DNA of 64,000 nucleotides, taken from NCBI GenBank assembly GCA_934254675.1, contig CAKQLP010000002.1, positions 124,001 to 188,000 of the forward strand. Reading direction: 5' to 3'. The stretch comes from an uncultured Alphaproteobacteria bacterium. GTDB lineage: Bacteria; Pseudomonadota; Alphaproteobacteria; RF32; CAG-239. Below are positions 15,822-25,888 of the stretch, piece after piece (positions within the stretch are counted from its first letter, which is position 1; every line of letters starts with the position of its first letter). Both the position numbers and the translations under genes were made by a program. The notes under the pieces were generated by a model, which was given only the letters and a program-made list of their open reading frames with translations, did not search any database and was not told the DNA's origin.

Positions 15822-17903
15822 TTACCCAGCTGAATAAGTCTTTATAGCCTCATCACGTTCAAAAAGATACATTAAAGTGCGGAGGGCAGTGCCACGCGTG
15901 GTTGACAAGTTTTTGTCCTGATTGAGAATTAATGCGGCATCTTTGGCGGCAGTTAAAAGCAAGTCGCCGTGCACACTTAAATCTGCCACTTTAAAGCTAC
16001 TGAAACCGGATTGCCGCGTTCCTAAAACTTCTCCGCCACCGCGTAGTTTCAAATCTTCTTCAGCAATTAAAAAGCCGTTTTCGGTTTGTTTCATAATATT
16101 CAGGCGAGAGCGTGAAACTTCGCTAAGCGGATAGCCATACATCAAAATACAGCTCGAGGCTTCAAAACCGCGCTTAATGCGACCGCGCAGTTGGTGCAGT
16201 TGCGCCAGTCCAAAGCGTTGGGCGTGTTCAATAATCATAATGGTGGCGTTTGGCACATTTACACCGACTTCTATCACGGTGGTGGAAACCAAAAGCTTTA
16301 ATTTACCGCTCTTAAATTGTTCCATAACCGCGTTCTTTTCACTTTCTTTCATCTTTCCATGCACCAAGCCAACCATATTGCCAAATTCCTGACGTAAGCT
16401 TTCATAGCGTTCTTTGGCGGCGGAAAGGTCAATTTTTTCCGACTCTTCCACCAGCGGACAAACCCAATAAGCCTGTGTTTGAGTTTGCAATTTGCGTTTC
16501 AGGGCGTCAATCACTTCGTGAATTTTACTAAGCGGCATAACCGTGGTGGTGACAGGTTTGCGTCCGGCCGGAAGTTCATCTATTTGCGAATAGTCCATAT
16601 CTCCGAATTGGGTTAAGACTAAAGTTCTCGGTATCGGTGTGGCGGTCATCACTAAGACATCACAAGATTTACCTTTTTGCGAAAGGCTAAGGCGTTGTTT
16701 GACCCCGAAACGATGTTGTTCGTCAACCACAGCGTAGGCTAAATCTTTGAAAGTCACATCTTCCGTAAACAAAGCGTGAGTGCCGATTAAAATATCTATT
16801 TCACCATTTTGCAAAGCGTCTAAAATTTGTTGGCGAGATTTTCCCTTAATATTGCCGGTCAGCAATGCTGTTTTTACACCGATTTGCGAACATAAATCGG
16901 CAATGGTTTCATAGTGCTGTTGGGCTAAAATTTCAGTTGGAGCCATAATGGCCGCTTGCGCGCCGCATTCAACGGCGTTAAGCATTGTATAAAGTGCGAC
17001 AATGGTTTTGCCGGAACCGACATCTCCCTGTAACAAGCGTAACATTCTGTATTCGGAAAACATATCGCTTTCAATTTCGGCTATAACTCGTTGTTGAGCC
17101 GAGGTTAATTGAAAAGGCAGAATTTTCGCCAAGCGTTTTTTTAAATGTCCGTCGCCTTGCAAGGCTCGTCCTTTTTGATGTTTCAAACGTTCACGCACAA
17201 TGGCGAGTGAAAGCTGATTGGCCAACAGTTCATCATAAGCCAAACGGCGGCGCGCGGTTGAATTTGGCGATAAATCGTCCAAAGTTTGAGGGTGATGAAC
17301 TTGCTCTAAGGCTTTGTTGAAGCTTGGAAAATTCTGTTGCTTCAAAAACTCGGGGTTCAGCCATTCGTTCAGCGGCGGTGTCAAGCCTAGAGCTTGCGTC
17401 ATCAGCTTGTTCAGCATTTTGTTGGTAACGCCGGCGGTCAGCGGATATACGGTTTCTATTTGCGGCATTTGCAGAGGTTTGGCGGCGTCCACCACATAGT
17501 CGGGGTGCGGCATTTGCCAGCTGTTGTTAAAGCGTTCCAACTTACCGGAAATAATTTTTTCGGCACCAACCGGAAAAATGCGAGTCAGCGTGTCGCCGTA
17601 AGTTTTGAAAAAAATCAAAATCAGTTGCTCTGTACCATCGTCAACGGCAATGCGATAGGGCTGTTTGCGGGTTTGCGGCGCTTTATGCTCTATAACGCGC
17701 ACTTTACCCGTCCAAATATGTCCTTCAACGGCGGAAATTAAAGGCAGATTACAGCGGCGGTCGATTATTCCCGATGGTAAATGCCACAGCAAATCAACCA
17801 CGCGTTCACCGCATAAATTCGCCACAAGTTTGGCATATTTATCTCCCACACCGTTTAGGGTGGTGATAGGGGCAAAAAGCGGATATAAAATGGTCGGTCG
17901 CAT
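15822..17903 (-). CDS. recG: ATP-dependent DNA helicase RecG
   Basis: Unwinds and reverses stalled replication forks and branched recombination intermediates. From ATG 17903 the protein is 693 residues, the same as E. coli RecG. The N-terminal wedge/OB domain covers roughly 60-160. The helicase core shows Walker A GDVGSGKT near 291, the DEQH box near 392, then MTATPIPRT, and the C-terminal QLRGRIKRG and TRQSG motifs. The open frame continues upstream to 18440, but that part overlaps mfd antisense and is not RecG-like. Divergent from mfd, with an 81-bp gap that must hold both promoters. Confidence 0.96.
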   Translation of the reverse strand: MRPTILYPLFAPITTLNGVGDKYAKLVANLCGERVVDLLWHLPSGIIDRRCNLPLISAVEGHIWTGKVRVIEHKAPQTRKQPYRIAVDDGTEQLILIFFKTYGDTLTRIFPVGAEKIISGKLERFNNSWQMPHPDYVVDAAKPLQMPQIETVYPLTAGVTNKMLNKLMTQALGLTPPLNEWLNPEFLKQQNFPSFNKALEQVHHPQTLDDLSPNSTARRRLAYDELLANQLSLAIVRERLKHQKGRALQGDGHLKKRLAKILPFQLTSAQQRVIAEIESDMFSEYRMLRLLQGDVGSGKTIVALYTMLNAVECGAQAAIMAPTEILAQQHYETIADLCSQIGVKTALLTGNIKGKSRQQILDALQNGEIDILIGTHALFTEDVTFKDLAYAVVDEQHRFGVKQRLSLSQKGKSCDVLVMTATPIPRTLVLTQFGDMDYSQIDELPAGRKPVTTTVMPLSKIHEVIDALKRKLQTQTQAYWVCPLVEESEKIDLSAAKERYESLRQEFGNMVGLVHGKMKESEKNAVMEQFKSGKLKLLVSTTVIEVGVNVPNATIMIIEHAQRFGLAQLHQLRGRIKRGFEASSCILMYGYPLSEVSRSRLNIMKQTENGFLIAEEDLKLRGGGEVLGTRQSGFSSFKVADLSVHGDLLLTAAKDAALILNQDKNLSTTRGTALRTLMYLFERDEAIKTYSAG

Positions 17904-17984
17904 TGTGAATTTGTCTTTTTTTTGTTGCGTTAATGGCTGTATTGTATATATTTTATAACAAAATGTAAACAGGAAAGCGTGATT

Positions 17985-20900
17985 ATGCGTAAAGATGTGA
18001 ATGTTTGGGCGGGGAAGACTGTTTCTTCGGTTGCCGATGGTTATGAATCCTTTGTTTTGGCGCAGATTGCCAATGCGAAAAAGCCGGTTATTTATATTGC
18101 AAGCGACGGCGTGAGTTTGGCGCAAACGGCGACAATGTTGCGTTTTTTGCATCCGGAATATGAAGTTTTGGAATTTCCGGCTTGGGATACGGTGCCTTAT
18201 GACCGTGTTTCGCCAAACAGCGCGCTTTCGGCCAAGCGTATTGAAACTTTGGCGAAAATTGTCTTTTATGACGGAAAAACGCCTTTGGTCGTGGTTACCT
18301 CGGTTGGGGCCGTGTTGCAAAAACTTGCGCCGGCAAAAATTTTTCGCAACGCCCGCAAATTGGTGAAAGTTGGCGAAAAATTGGATTTTGACAGCTTTTT
18401 GCACTATGTTTCGTTGAATGGATATACTCGGGTGGAACAAGTTATGGAGCCTGGGGAATACGCCGTGCGGGGTGATATTACCGATATTTTTCCGAGCGGC
18501 ATGGAAAATCCTTTGCGGATTGATTTGTTTGATGATGAGGTGGAACGATTACGGATTTTTGACGCGGTGAGCCAACGCACTATCGGAGACTTGCAACAAT
18601 ATGAATTTCAGGTGGCAAGCGAAGTGCTTTTAGACGCCAACACCATTCGCAATTTCCGTGAACAATATCGAGAGCTTTTTGGGGCCGATGGTTTGCACGA
18701 TGAAATATATGAGGCGATTTCCAACGGGCAAAAATATATCGGTATGGAAAATTGGTTGCCGTTGTTTTATAACGATGTTTTGCCGACCTTGTTTGATTAT
18801 TTGCCGAACGCGCAAGTCGTGGCGGGGAAAAATATTGAAGAGTCCTTAAAAGCTAAAACAGAGGGGATTGCCGATTATTACGAAGCTCGTTTAGAGGCGT
18901 TGCAAGTTAAGGGAAAACAGGAAACAGATGCTTATAGGCCGTTGCCTCCGAAAAAACTTTATATGTCGGCAGATGAATTTACAGCCAAGTTGGAAGACAG
19001 ACAAGCCGTATATTTTACTCCATTGACGATTGCCGCAAATGATAAAGTTGTGGAACTGAAAACCATTCCGGGGCGAGATTTTGTTCACGCCCGACATATC
19101 AGCAACGCCGCTGTTTATGAAGAGTTGCGCGATTATTTGACGGAAAACGGAAAACTTAAAAGAATTGTTTGTTGTTATACCGAGGGTTCGCGAGAACGTT
19201 TGCGTTCACTGATGACGGATTACGATATTAAAAACACGGCGTTGGTCGATACATGGACAGAAGCTTTACGGGCTTGCGCACAAAAGAAAATTGCTCTGGT
19301 TATGGTTGAGTTGGCGCACGGCTTTAGAGATGATGAATATTGTTTGATATCCGAACAAGATATTTTGGGTGAAAGACAACATCGCAAGGCTAAAAAAGTT
19401 TCTTCCAAAGATTTTATCGCCGATGTGTCGGCTTTGAGCGTGGGCGAATTGGTGGTGCATATTGAGCATGGTATCGGGCGTTTTTTGGGACTGGAAAATA
19501 TTATGGCCGGCGGTGCGCCACACGATTGTTTGAAAATTGTGTATGCTCACGATGATAAGCTTTTTGTGCCGGTTGAAAATATTGACGTTATTTCCCGCTA
19601 TGGCTCCGATGATGAAAACGTGCAGCTTGATGTGTTGGGCGGGGCGGCTTGGCAAGCTAAAAAAGCTAAAGTAAAGGCAAAAATCAAAGATATTGCCGAA
19701 AAATTGATAAAAATCGCCGCCGAAAGACATCTTAAAACTGCCGATGTGTTTATGGCTCCAAGCGGGGCGTATGATGAATTTTGCGCTAAGTTTCCATATA
19801 GCGAAACCGACGATCAATTGCACGCCATAAAAGATGTTATTCAAGATTTGAGCGCGGGCGAGCCGATGGACAGACTGGTTTGCGGAGACGTGGGGTTTGG
19901 CAAAACCGAAGTGGCTTTGCGCGCGGCGTTTACCGTGGCAATGTCCGGAGCGCAAGTGGCCTTGATTGTGCCAACGACTTTGCTGGCTCGTCAACATTAT
20001 TTGAATTTTGTCGAGCGAATGAAGGGGTTTCCAATCCGTGTGCGGATGTTGTCCCGTTTAAGCACGCCGAAAGAAGTACGCGAAACCAAACAGGGATTGG
20101 CCGAAGGTTCGGTGGAAATTGTGATTGGCACGCACGCCCTGTTGTCCAAAGATGTGCAGTTTTGCAATTTAGGCTTGCTTATTGTGGACGAAGAACAGCA
20201 TTTCGGCGTGGCGCATAAAGAAAAAATTAAGGCGTTGAAATCTGATGTGCATGTTTTAACTTTGAGTGCGACGCCAATTCCGCGGACATTGCAACTTTCT
20301 CTGACTGGCGTTAAACAACTCAGTATTATAGCCACGCCACCCGTTGATAGACTGGCCGCCCGCACTTTTGTGATGCCTTTTGATAAAGTGATGATAAAAG
20401 AGGCCATTTACCGAGAAAAATTCCGTGGCGGACAAACGTTTTTTGTGTGCCCGAGAGTGTCGGATATTGCCGATATTTTGGAAACTTTGCAAAATTTGGT
20501 GCCGGATATCAAAATTGCGGTGGCGCACGGACAAATGCCGGCTAAGCAACTTGAAGACATTATGTGCGATTTTGCCGACGGCAAATACGATGTTTTACTT
20601 TCGACCACCATTATTGAGTCCGGTATTGATATGCCGCGCGTAAACACAATGATTATTCACCGCGCCGATATGTTTGGTTTGGCACAACTTTATCAATTGC
20701 GCGGACGAGTAGGGCGTTCAAAGGTGCGTGGATATTGCTATTTTACGGTTCCGGCGCGTAAAAAGCTTAATCCGGTGGCAGAAAAACGTTTGAGTATTTT
20801 GCAGGCTCTGGATACGCTTGGCGCGGGTTTTTCTTTGGCTAGTCACGATTTGGATATCCGCGGTTCAGGCAATGTGTTGGGAACAGAGCAGTCCGGACAC

Positions 20901-21452
20901 ATCAAAGATGTGGGTATCGCTTTATATCAGCATATGCTTGAAGAAGAAATTGCCCGTCAGAAAGCCGGCCAAGCGGAAGAAACGCAAACCATCGGATATA
21001 GCGATTGGGCACCGCAAATTACAACCGGTGTACCGCTGATGATTCCGGAAAGTTATGTCAAGGATTTGGGTGTGCGTTTGGGACTGTATAAACGTATCGG
21101 CTCCTTAAAAGACAAAGACGAATTGTTGGATATGCGCGAAGAATTAATTGATCGTTTCGGGGCAATTCCGCCGGAAGTGGAAAATTTGTTGCAAACCATA
21201 GAAATCAAACAGCTTTGTTATGCGGCTAATGTGGCGAAAGTTGACGCCGGTGCCAAAGGAATTTTGATTACTTTCCGCAATAACACTTTTGCCGCGGCGG
21301 ATAAATTGATTGATTGGGTGACAAAGTCGTTTGGCGTGTTGCAAATTCGTCCGGATCAAAAATTGTTTGTGGCGAAAGATTTAACACAATATACCGTGCG
21401 AATTAAAGAAATTAACGCTATTATTTGTAAGTTAAAAGATATGTGTTTGTAA
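17985..21452 (+). CDS. mfd: Transcription-repair coupling factor
   Basis: Removes RNA polymerase stalled at lesions and recruits UvrA. The 1155-residue protein has the full architecture: UvrB-like N-terminal module, RNA-polymerase interaction domain starting around VGELVVHIEHGIGRF (near 490), RecG-like translocase with Walker A GDVGFGKT near 633 and DEEQHFGV near 735, and the TRCF C-terminal domain. I choose ATG 17985, eight bases after AGGAAA; the in-frame GTG at 17979 is too close to the ribosome site. It is followed 20 bp later by the basic repeat protein gene. Confidence 0.97.
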   Translation: MRKDVNVWAGKTVSSVADGYESFVLAQIANAKKPVIYIASDGVSLAQTATMLRFLHPEYEVLEFPAWDTVPYDRVSPNSALSAKRIETLAKIVFYDGKTPLVVVTSVGAVLQKLAPAKIFRNARKLVKVGEKLDFDSFLHYVSLNGYTRVEQVMEPGEYAVRGDITDIFPSGMENPLRIDLFDDEVERLRIFDAVSQRTIGDLQQYEFQVASEVLLDANTIRNFREQYRELFGADGLHDEIYEAISNGQKYIGMENWLPLFYNDVLPTLFDYLPNAQVVAGKNIEESLKAKTEGIADYYEARLEALQVKGKQETDAYRPLPPKKLYMSADEFTAKLEDRQAVYFTPLTIAANDKVVELKTIPGRDFVHARHISNAAVYEELRDYLTENGKLKRIVCCYTEGSRERLRSLMTDYDIKNTALVDTWTEALRACAQKKIALVMVELAHGFRDDEYCLISEQDILGERQHRKAKKVSSKDFIADVSALSVGELVVHIEHGIGRFLGLENIMAGGAPHDCLKIVYAHDDKLFVPVENIDVISRYGSDDENVQLDVLGGAAWQAKKAKVKAKIKDIAEKLIKIAAERHLKTADVFMAPSGAYDEFCAKFPYSETDDQLHAIKDVIQDLSAGEPMDRLVCGDVGFGKTEVALRAAFTVAMSGAQVALIVPTTLLARQHYLNFVERMKGFPIRVRMLSRLSTPKEVRETKQGLAEGSVEIVIGTHALLSKDVQFCNLGLLIVDEEQHFGVAHKEKIKALKSDVHVLTLSATPIPRTLQLSLTGVKQLSIIATPPVDRLAARTFVMPFDKVMIKEAIYREKFRGGQTFFVCPRVSDIADILETLQNLVPDIKIAVAHGQMPAKQLEDIMCDFADGKYDVLLSTTIIESGIDMPRVNTMIIHRADMFGLAQLYQLRGRVGRSKVRGYCYFTVPARKKLNPVAEKRLSILQALDTLGAGFSLASHDLDIRGSGNVLGTEQSGHIKDVGIALYQHMLEEEIARQKAGQAEETQTIGYSDWAPQITTGVPLMIPESYVKDLGVRLGLYKRIGSLKDKDELLDMREELIDRFGAIPPEVENLLQTIEIKQLCYAANVAKVDAGAKGILITFRNNTFAAADKLIDWVTKSFGVLQIRPDQKLFVAKDLTQYTVRIKEINAIICKLKDMCL

Positions 21453-21472
21453 ATTGAAAGAGAGTGTGTGTC

Positions 21473-22402
21473 GTGGAAAAATTTAATAAAAAAGAGATTG
21501 AAAGCTTGTCGGATGTTTTTGCTGTTTGGATGGGAGGATATCCTGAGAAAACTTCAGAAATTCGAAACTTTTTGCAAGAGACGCATTTGGAAAAGCTTTT
21601 TAGCGTGACGGATATTGACAATATTTTATATCACCATGGTTATTTTACATCGGAAACCTCTCGGGCGGTTTTTGCGGTTATGCCAACCGAATTTGTGGTC
21701 GGCGGTAAAAAAATGACGATTTTCGCACAGACTTTAAATCGTTTGAATATTCAGGAATCGCGGCAGAAAAATAGCGCATTGATTAATGCTTCTTTTTTGG
21801 CGGTAAAACAATTGGTCACTTTGTACGAAGATGAAAAGAAAAAATATCTTGCGGAAAATTATAATCGTTTGCGTCGTCAAAATTACTTGCGAAACCATCC
21901 GGATGCCGCTCAAAAAGCATATGAACGGCAGAAACAAAATTTGAGTGAAGAAAAAAAAGAAGAAAAAAAAGAAAAAGCCCGCTTACGCATGCGAAAATAT
22001 CGCGCTGAACATCCGGATATTACACCTAAAAAAACGTTACGCAGATTGACTCCGTTGGAAGAAACGTTAGAAAAAATAAAAAATCGGCGCCGAAATAAAG
22101 AATATAGAGAAAAAAATAAAGAAAAAATAAGTTTGAAAAATAAAACTTACCGCGCTAAAAAAATGGCAGAAAATCCCGAGGAATTTAAAGAAAAAGAACG
22201 AGAATACAACCATTCGGAAAAGCGTCGGCAAGTTAGCCAGAACTATTATGAGCGGCATAAAGATGAAATAAGTCGTCGAGCTAAAGAAAATCCTAAAACA
22301 GCTCTTTATAAACAACGTTATAAACGAAAAAAACGTTTGGAAAAAACAGGTCCGAAAATATTAAATATATTATCAAGCATAATTCAAAGCCGCGCTAAAT
22401 AA
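21473..22402 (+). CDS. Highly basic protein with charged YR-rich repeats, unknown function
   Basis: 309 residues from GTG 21473 (in-frame GTG 21464 is an alternative). The N-terminal 120 residues look globular and alpha-helical. From about residue 125 to the end it is almost entirely charged, with a loose repeat of the type RxxYRxxxPExxKxKxR (examples: NYLRNHPDAAQKAYERQK, RKYRAEHPDITPKK, RAKKMAENPEEFKEKER). This resembles the Lys/Arg-rich repeat tails seen in some phage and selfish-element proteins and suggests nucleic-acid binding, but no family is recognised. It lies downstream of mfd, perhaps in the same transcript. Confidence 0.65.
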   Translation: MEKFNKKEIESLSDVFAVWMGGYPEKTSEIRNFLQETHLEKLFSVTDIDNILYHHGYFTSETSRAVFAVMPTEFVVGGKKMTIFAQTLNRLNIQESRQKNSALINASFLAVKQLVTLYEDEKKKYLAENYNRLRRQNYLRNHPDAAQKAYERQKQNLSEEKKEEKKEKARLRMRKYRAEHPDITPKKTLRRLTPLEETLEKIKNRRRNKEYREKNKEKISLKNKTYRAKKMAENPEEFKEKEREYNHSEKRRQVSQNYYERHKDEISRRAKENPKTALYKQRYKRKKRLEKTGPKILNILSSIIQSRAK

Positions 22403-22414
22403 ATATATTGTAGC

Positions 22415-22443
22415 TTGACAGTTTTAGCGGTGTTTTGTATGCT
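22415..22443 (+). promoter_or_regulatory. Promoter of the first glycosyltransferase gene
   Basis: TTGACA (22415-22420) and TATGCT (22438-22443) with a 17-bp spacer, 30 bp before the start codon. A good Shine-Dalgarno (AAGGGGAAAA) lies in between. Confidence 0.7.
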
Positions 22444-22472
22444 TTTTATAATCTTTTTAAGGGGAAAATTAA

Positions 22473-23387
22473 ATGAGTTTGGTTTCGGTGATTGTGCCGG
22501 TTTATAATGTGGCGAAATATTTACCGCAATGTTTGGAAAGTTTATTGGCGCAAACTTATGCAAATTTTGAAGTTATTTGCATAGACGATGGCAGCACGGA
22601 TAACAGTTTGCAAATTTTAGAGGATTATCAGCAAAAAGATTTGCGGATAAAGTTTTTTTCAAAGAAAAACGGCGGACCATCTTTAACTCGAAACTATGGT
22701 ATGAAAAAGGCCAAAGGCGAATATGTTTGTTTTTTAGATTCTGATGATTTTGTAGATTCAGCTTTTTTAGAAATTATGTTGAAAGAAATTCAAGACGCCG
22801 ACGTTGTGGTTTGTTCATATCAGGATGTTGATGCCAATGGCGAATTTTCTCCTGATAAAAAAGAACTTACTTATACGGTTGAAAGGTGGCGCGCGCCGGA
22901 ATATTTCAGCAAATCCAAAGATATGGGGCTAACAGTATGGGGAAAATTATATCGGCGGTCAATTTTAGAGGGCTATGAATTTGATGAAAATTGTTTTTTC
23001 TCGGAAGATGTATTGTTTCATTCCGCTGTTTTTGCTCAGAATCTGAAACTAAATGTTTTTGACGCACCTTTGGTTTATTATCGTCATACGCCAAATTCTT
23101 TGCTACACGCCAAAGCTTCGGTGCGTAAAGTTATGTCTTTGTTGGTGGTGGCCGAAAAAATCAGTCTTGCCTATAAAAATTCTTCTTTATGGCCTGATGT
23201 TTATCAAAATCGAGTGGTCAAATCTGTGGCCAACGCCTTGAAATATGCAGCGCGCTGTGATGATAAACAAGGTCTGTCCGCCAAATTTTATCCTAAATTG
23301 AAACAAATGAGGCGAGAACAAAATTTAAGTTTTCGCGGCCTATCGTTGAGTAAAAAAATTGCTTTATTTAAGGCGTTGTATTTATAA
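22473..23387 (+). CDS. Glycosyltransferase family 2
   Basis: 304 residues with a classical GT-A fold beginning VSVIVPVYNVAKYLPQCLES. The nucleotide-sugar-binding IDDGSTDNS is near residue 38, the DXD-type motif CFLDSDDF near 88, and the conserved C-terminal acidic segment FFSEDVLFH near 173. Such enzymes add sugars to lipopolysaccharide, capsule or exopolysaccharide precursors on the cytoplasmic face. It has its own promoter and is followed by a second sugar transferase 57 bp downstream, so the two likely serve the same glycan. Substrate cannot be deduced. Confidence 0.93.
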   Translation: MSLVSVIVPVYNVAKYLPQCLESLLAQTYANFEVICIDDGSTDNSLQILEDYQQKDLRIKFFSKKNGGPSLTRNYGMKKAKGEYVCFLDSDDFVDSAFLEIMLKEIQDADVVVCSYQDVDANGEFSPDKKELTYTVERWRAPEYFSKSKDMGLTVWGKLYRRSILEGYEFDENCFFSEDVLFHSAVFAQNLKLNVFDAPLVYYRHTPNSLLHAKASVRKVMSLLVVAEKISLAYKNSSLWPDVYQNRVVKSVANALKYAARCDDKQGLSAKFYPKLKQMRREQNLSFRGLSLSKKIALFKALYL

Positions 23388-23444
23388 GGGAAAATAGAAT
23401 GTTTAATCCTAAAATAGCTTTTTATTTTGAATAAGGAATAATAT

Positions 23445-24335
23445 ATGTACGTTATCACTAAAATAGAAAAATTTTTTACCCGTTTAGGCTTAGGAATTAT
23501 TCCGCTTGAAAATAAAAAATTTATTCGTAAGAAAGTTTTGGCAATGCTGGATAAAAAGTATTTGCGCCGCTATCTTTCAGCTTTAAATGAAATTCAGAAA
23601 AATACAGAAACCGCTGTGAAAAATAGAGAGATTATTTGGACTTGTTGGTTGCAAGGTGAAGAAAAGGCGCCCGCTGTGGTTAAGGCTTGTTTGGCGCAAA
23701 TGCGGAAAATGGAAGCAAACCGTAAAATTGTGGTGATAACGCGTGAAAATATTCGCCAATATGTTACACTGCCGGACTATATTTGGGAAAAGTGGCAAAA
23801 AGGCATTATCGGTAATACTCATTTTTCGGATATTTTACGCGTTTGTCTTTTGTATGAACATGGTGGAATTTGGCTGGACGCAACAGCATATTTGCTTAAA
23901 CCGATCGTTCCAGAAATTGTTGACGCACCATTTTTTGCATATCATAGTCGCACTTACTTGAGAATTTATCCGCAAGTTTTGGGAAACAATAACTGGTTTT
24001 TGGTTAGTAATCCGCGGCATCCTTTAATTGCCGGCATCAGAGCAATGCTTTTTGCCTATTGGCGGCACGAAAACTCTACAATTCATTATTTTATCTATCA
24101 TTTGATGTTTGATTTGATGGTTGAAAACAATGAATTATGCGCTGAAGAATGGCGAAAAGTTCCATTGTTTTACGATGATAACGAAGAACTATATGAAAAC
24201 TTTTTAAAGCCTTACAACGCAAAACTTTTGGCTGAAATAGCCGAGAGAAATCCTGTGCAAAAACTGAGTTATAAATATACTCAGGAGCCAACAGCTGATT
24301 TTACGTTTGAAAAATTTGTTTTAGCTGAAAAATAA
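23445..24335 (+). CDS. Capsular polysaccharide synthesis-type glycosyltransferase (GT32-like)
   Basis: 296 residues. The segment IIWTCWLQGEEKAPAVVKAC followed by FSDILRVCLLYEHGGIWLDA is the signature of the Caps_synth/GT32 family, where the LDA aspartate belongs to the metal-binding DXD-like motif. Cytoplasmic or membrane-associated. It is probably co-transcribed with the GT2 gene before it. The role in surface glycan assembly is a family-level inference. Confidence 0.87.
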   Translation: MYVITKIEKFFTRLGLGIIPLENKKFIRKKVLAMLDKKYLRRYLSALNEIQKNTETAVKNREIIWTCWLQGEEKAPAVVKACLAQMRKMEANRKIVVITRENIRQYVTLPDYIWEKWQKGIIGNTHFSDILRVCLLYEHGGIWLDATAYLLKPIVPEIVDAPFFAYHSRTYLRIYPQVLGNNNWFLVSNPRHPLIAGIRAMLFAYWRHENSTIHYFIYHLMFDLMVENNELCAEEWRKVPLFYDDNEELYENFLKPYNAKLLAEIAERNPVQKLSYKYTQEPTADFTFEKFVLAEK

Positions 24336-24373
24336 GCGGCTTATAAAAAATTTGGCAATTTTTTATATCGTTA

Positions 24374-24402
24374 TTGACAACAACTTGTTTTATCGTTAAA
24401 GT
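24374..24402 (+). promoter_or_regulatory. Promoter of the CNNM/CorC-type gene
   Basis: TTGACA (24374-24379) and TAAAGT (24397-24402) separated by 17 bp, 42 bp before ATG 24445. Confidence 0.6.
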
Positions 24403-24444
24403 ACGGATATCTATAATAAATTTGAGGTAGTTAAAAAATAAATT

Positions 24445-25761
24445 ATGAGTAGTCCCATATTTGTGTATGTTTTCAATCTTTTTTTGGTTTTTCTTTTAGT
24501 TTTTTTCAATGCGTTTTTTGTGGTTTCTGAATTTTCCATTGTAAAAATTCGCCGCACAAAGTTGGAGGAATTGGCTCAAAACGGCAGTAAACGGGCTAAA
24601 ATCGGTCTAAAAATTAATGATAATCTAAATACTTATTTAAGTGCGATTCAGTTGGGCATTACTTTGGCTTCTTTGGGACTGGGATGGATTGGCGAGCCTG
24701 CGGTTTCTAAACTTTTGGAGGTTATTTTCGGAACATTTTTGAGTGATAATCCGGTTTTGTTGCACTCGTTGAGTTTTGGCGTGGCGTTTAGTCTTATCAC
24801 TTTGTTTCACGTTGTTTTGGGTGAATTGGTGCCAAAATCTTTGGCTATTCAGGATACGGAACGCTATGCTTTGGCTATTGCGCCGGCTCTCTATACTTTT
24901 AACCATATTTTTTCGCCGTTTATTTGGGTGTTTGACCACGTTACCATCGGTATTTTGAAAATTATGGGTATTCAATCCAGCAATGAAAATGGTGACGCTC
25001 ATTCTGAAGAAGAAATAAAGCTGATTATTGACGCGTCGCAAAAAGACGGAATTATTGACGATACAGAAGGCGAAATTATTCAAAATGCTATTTGTTTTTC
25101 GGAAACTTGTGCGCATGAAATTATGATTCCGCGACAGGATATGAAATGTATTTATAAAAATTCCAGTTACAACGAAGTTATGGATTTTGTCCGCCGCCAT
25201 AATCATACGCGTTTTCCGTTGTGTGATAAAGATAAAGACCATATTATCGGTATGGTGCATATTCGGGATATTTTGGAACATCCGGAAGACAAAGACGCTA
25301 ATGACTTTTTGAATCACATTGCTCGCAAAATTTTGTTTGTGCCGGAAAATCACTCTATTTCTGACATTTTACACCAGATGATGCATAAGCATATTCATTT
25401 GGCAATTGTGGTTGACGAATATGGTGGAACAGCCGGATTGATTTCTATGGAAGATATTTTGGAAGAATTGGTTGGGGATATTCGTGATGAACATGATGAC
25501 ACCACAATTGAGCCAATTGTAAAAATTGACGATAAATGCTGTGAATTTGACGGACTTTTTTTGGTTGAAGATGCGTTTGATTGTATGGATTTACCGCATT
25601 ATGAACCAGAAGAAAGCACTATCGGCGGTTATGTGTTCGCCTTGATTGGGCGCGAACCGAAAGTCGGTGATATAGCAAAAGACGATTATTGCCAATACGA
25701 AGTTTTAGCGGTAGATAATATGCGTATTACCCGAGTTAAGATAACCAAAATAATTGGGTAA
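24445..25761 (+). CDS. CNNM/CorC (hemolysin-like) membrane protein with CBS pair
   Basis: 438 residues with three parts: a DUF21 transmembrane domain (1 to about 190, with FFVVSEFSIVKIRRTKLEEL and ITLASLGLGWIGEPA), two CBS domains (about 215-335, with MIPRQDMKCI and VDEYGGTAGLISMEDILEELVG) and a C-terminal CorC_HlyC domain (about 350-436). Family members take part in magnesium or divalent-cation efflux, which the old name hemolysin obscures. It is an inner-membrane protein with cytoplasmic regulatory domains. It has its own promoter and is followed by an intrinsic terminator. Confidence 0.93.
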   Translation: MSSPIFVYVFNLFLVFLLVFFNAFFVVSEFSIVKIRRTKLEELAQNGSKRAKIGLKINDNLNTYLSAIQLGITLASLGLGWIGEPAVSKLLEVIFGTFLSDNPVLLHSLSFGVAFSLITLFHVVLGELVPKSLAIQDTERYALAIAPALYTFNHIFSPFIWVFDHVTIGILKIMGIQSSNENGDAHSEEEIKLIIDASQKDGIIDDTEGEIIQNAICFSETCAHEIMIPRQDMKCIYKNSSYNEVMDFVRRHNHTRFPLCDKDKDHIIGMVHIRDILEHPEDKDANDFLNHIARKILFVPENHSISDILHQMMHKHIHLAIVVDEYGGTAGLISMEDILEELVGDIRDEHDDTTIEPIVKIDDKCCEFDGLFLVEDAFDCMDLPHYEPEESTIGGYVFALIGREPKVGDIAKDDYCQYEVLAVDNMRITRVKITKIIG

Positions 25762-25783
25762 TTTAGTCGAAAAATGTTGAAAT

Positions 25784-25813
25784 AAAAAGGGGGTGTCGTT
25801 TGCGCCCCTTTTA
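25784..25813 (+). terminator. Intrinsic terminator after the CNNM/CorC gene
   Basis: AAAAGGGG (25785-25792) pairs with CCCCTTTT (25805-25812) around a 12-base loop. The A-run on the other side could also serve convergent dnaG. Confidence 0.85.
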
Positions 25814-25888
25814 TTGATATATATATATATATTTAAATTTACCTAAGCATCTGTCTTTTCAGCAAAGAATGACTTGCCGAGATGAAAA

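Noticed and set aside
17904..18440. N-terminal extension of RecG
   Set aside because: The minus-strand frame continues past ATG 17903 but overlaps mfd antisense and has no RecG similarity; the 693-residue form matches the family length.
19266..19997. 243-residue minus-strand ORF inside mfd
   Set aside because: Antisense shadow of a well-conserved coding region; composition unlike a real protein and no ribosome site.
24637..25353. 238-residue minus-strand ORF inside the CNNM/CorC gene
   Set aside because: Antisense shadow; His/Asn/Phe-rich translation typical of reversed AT-rich coding sequence.
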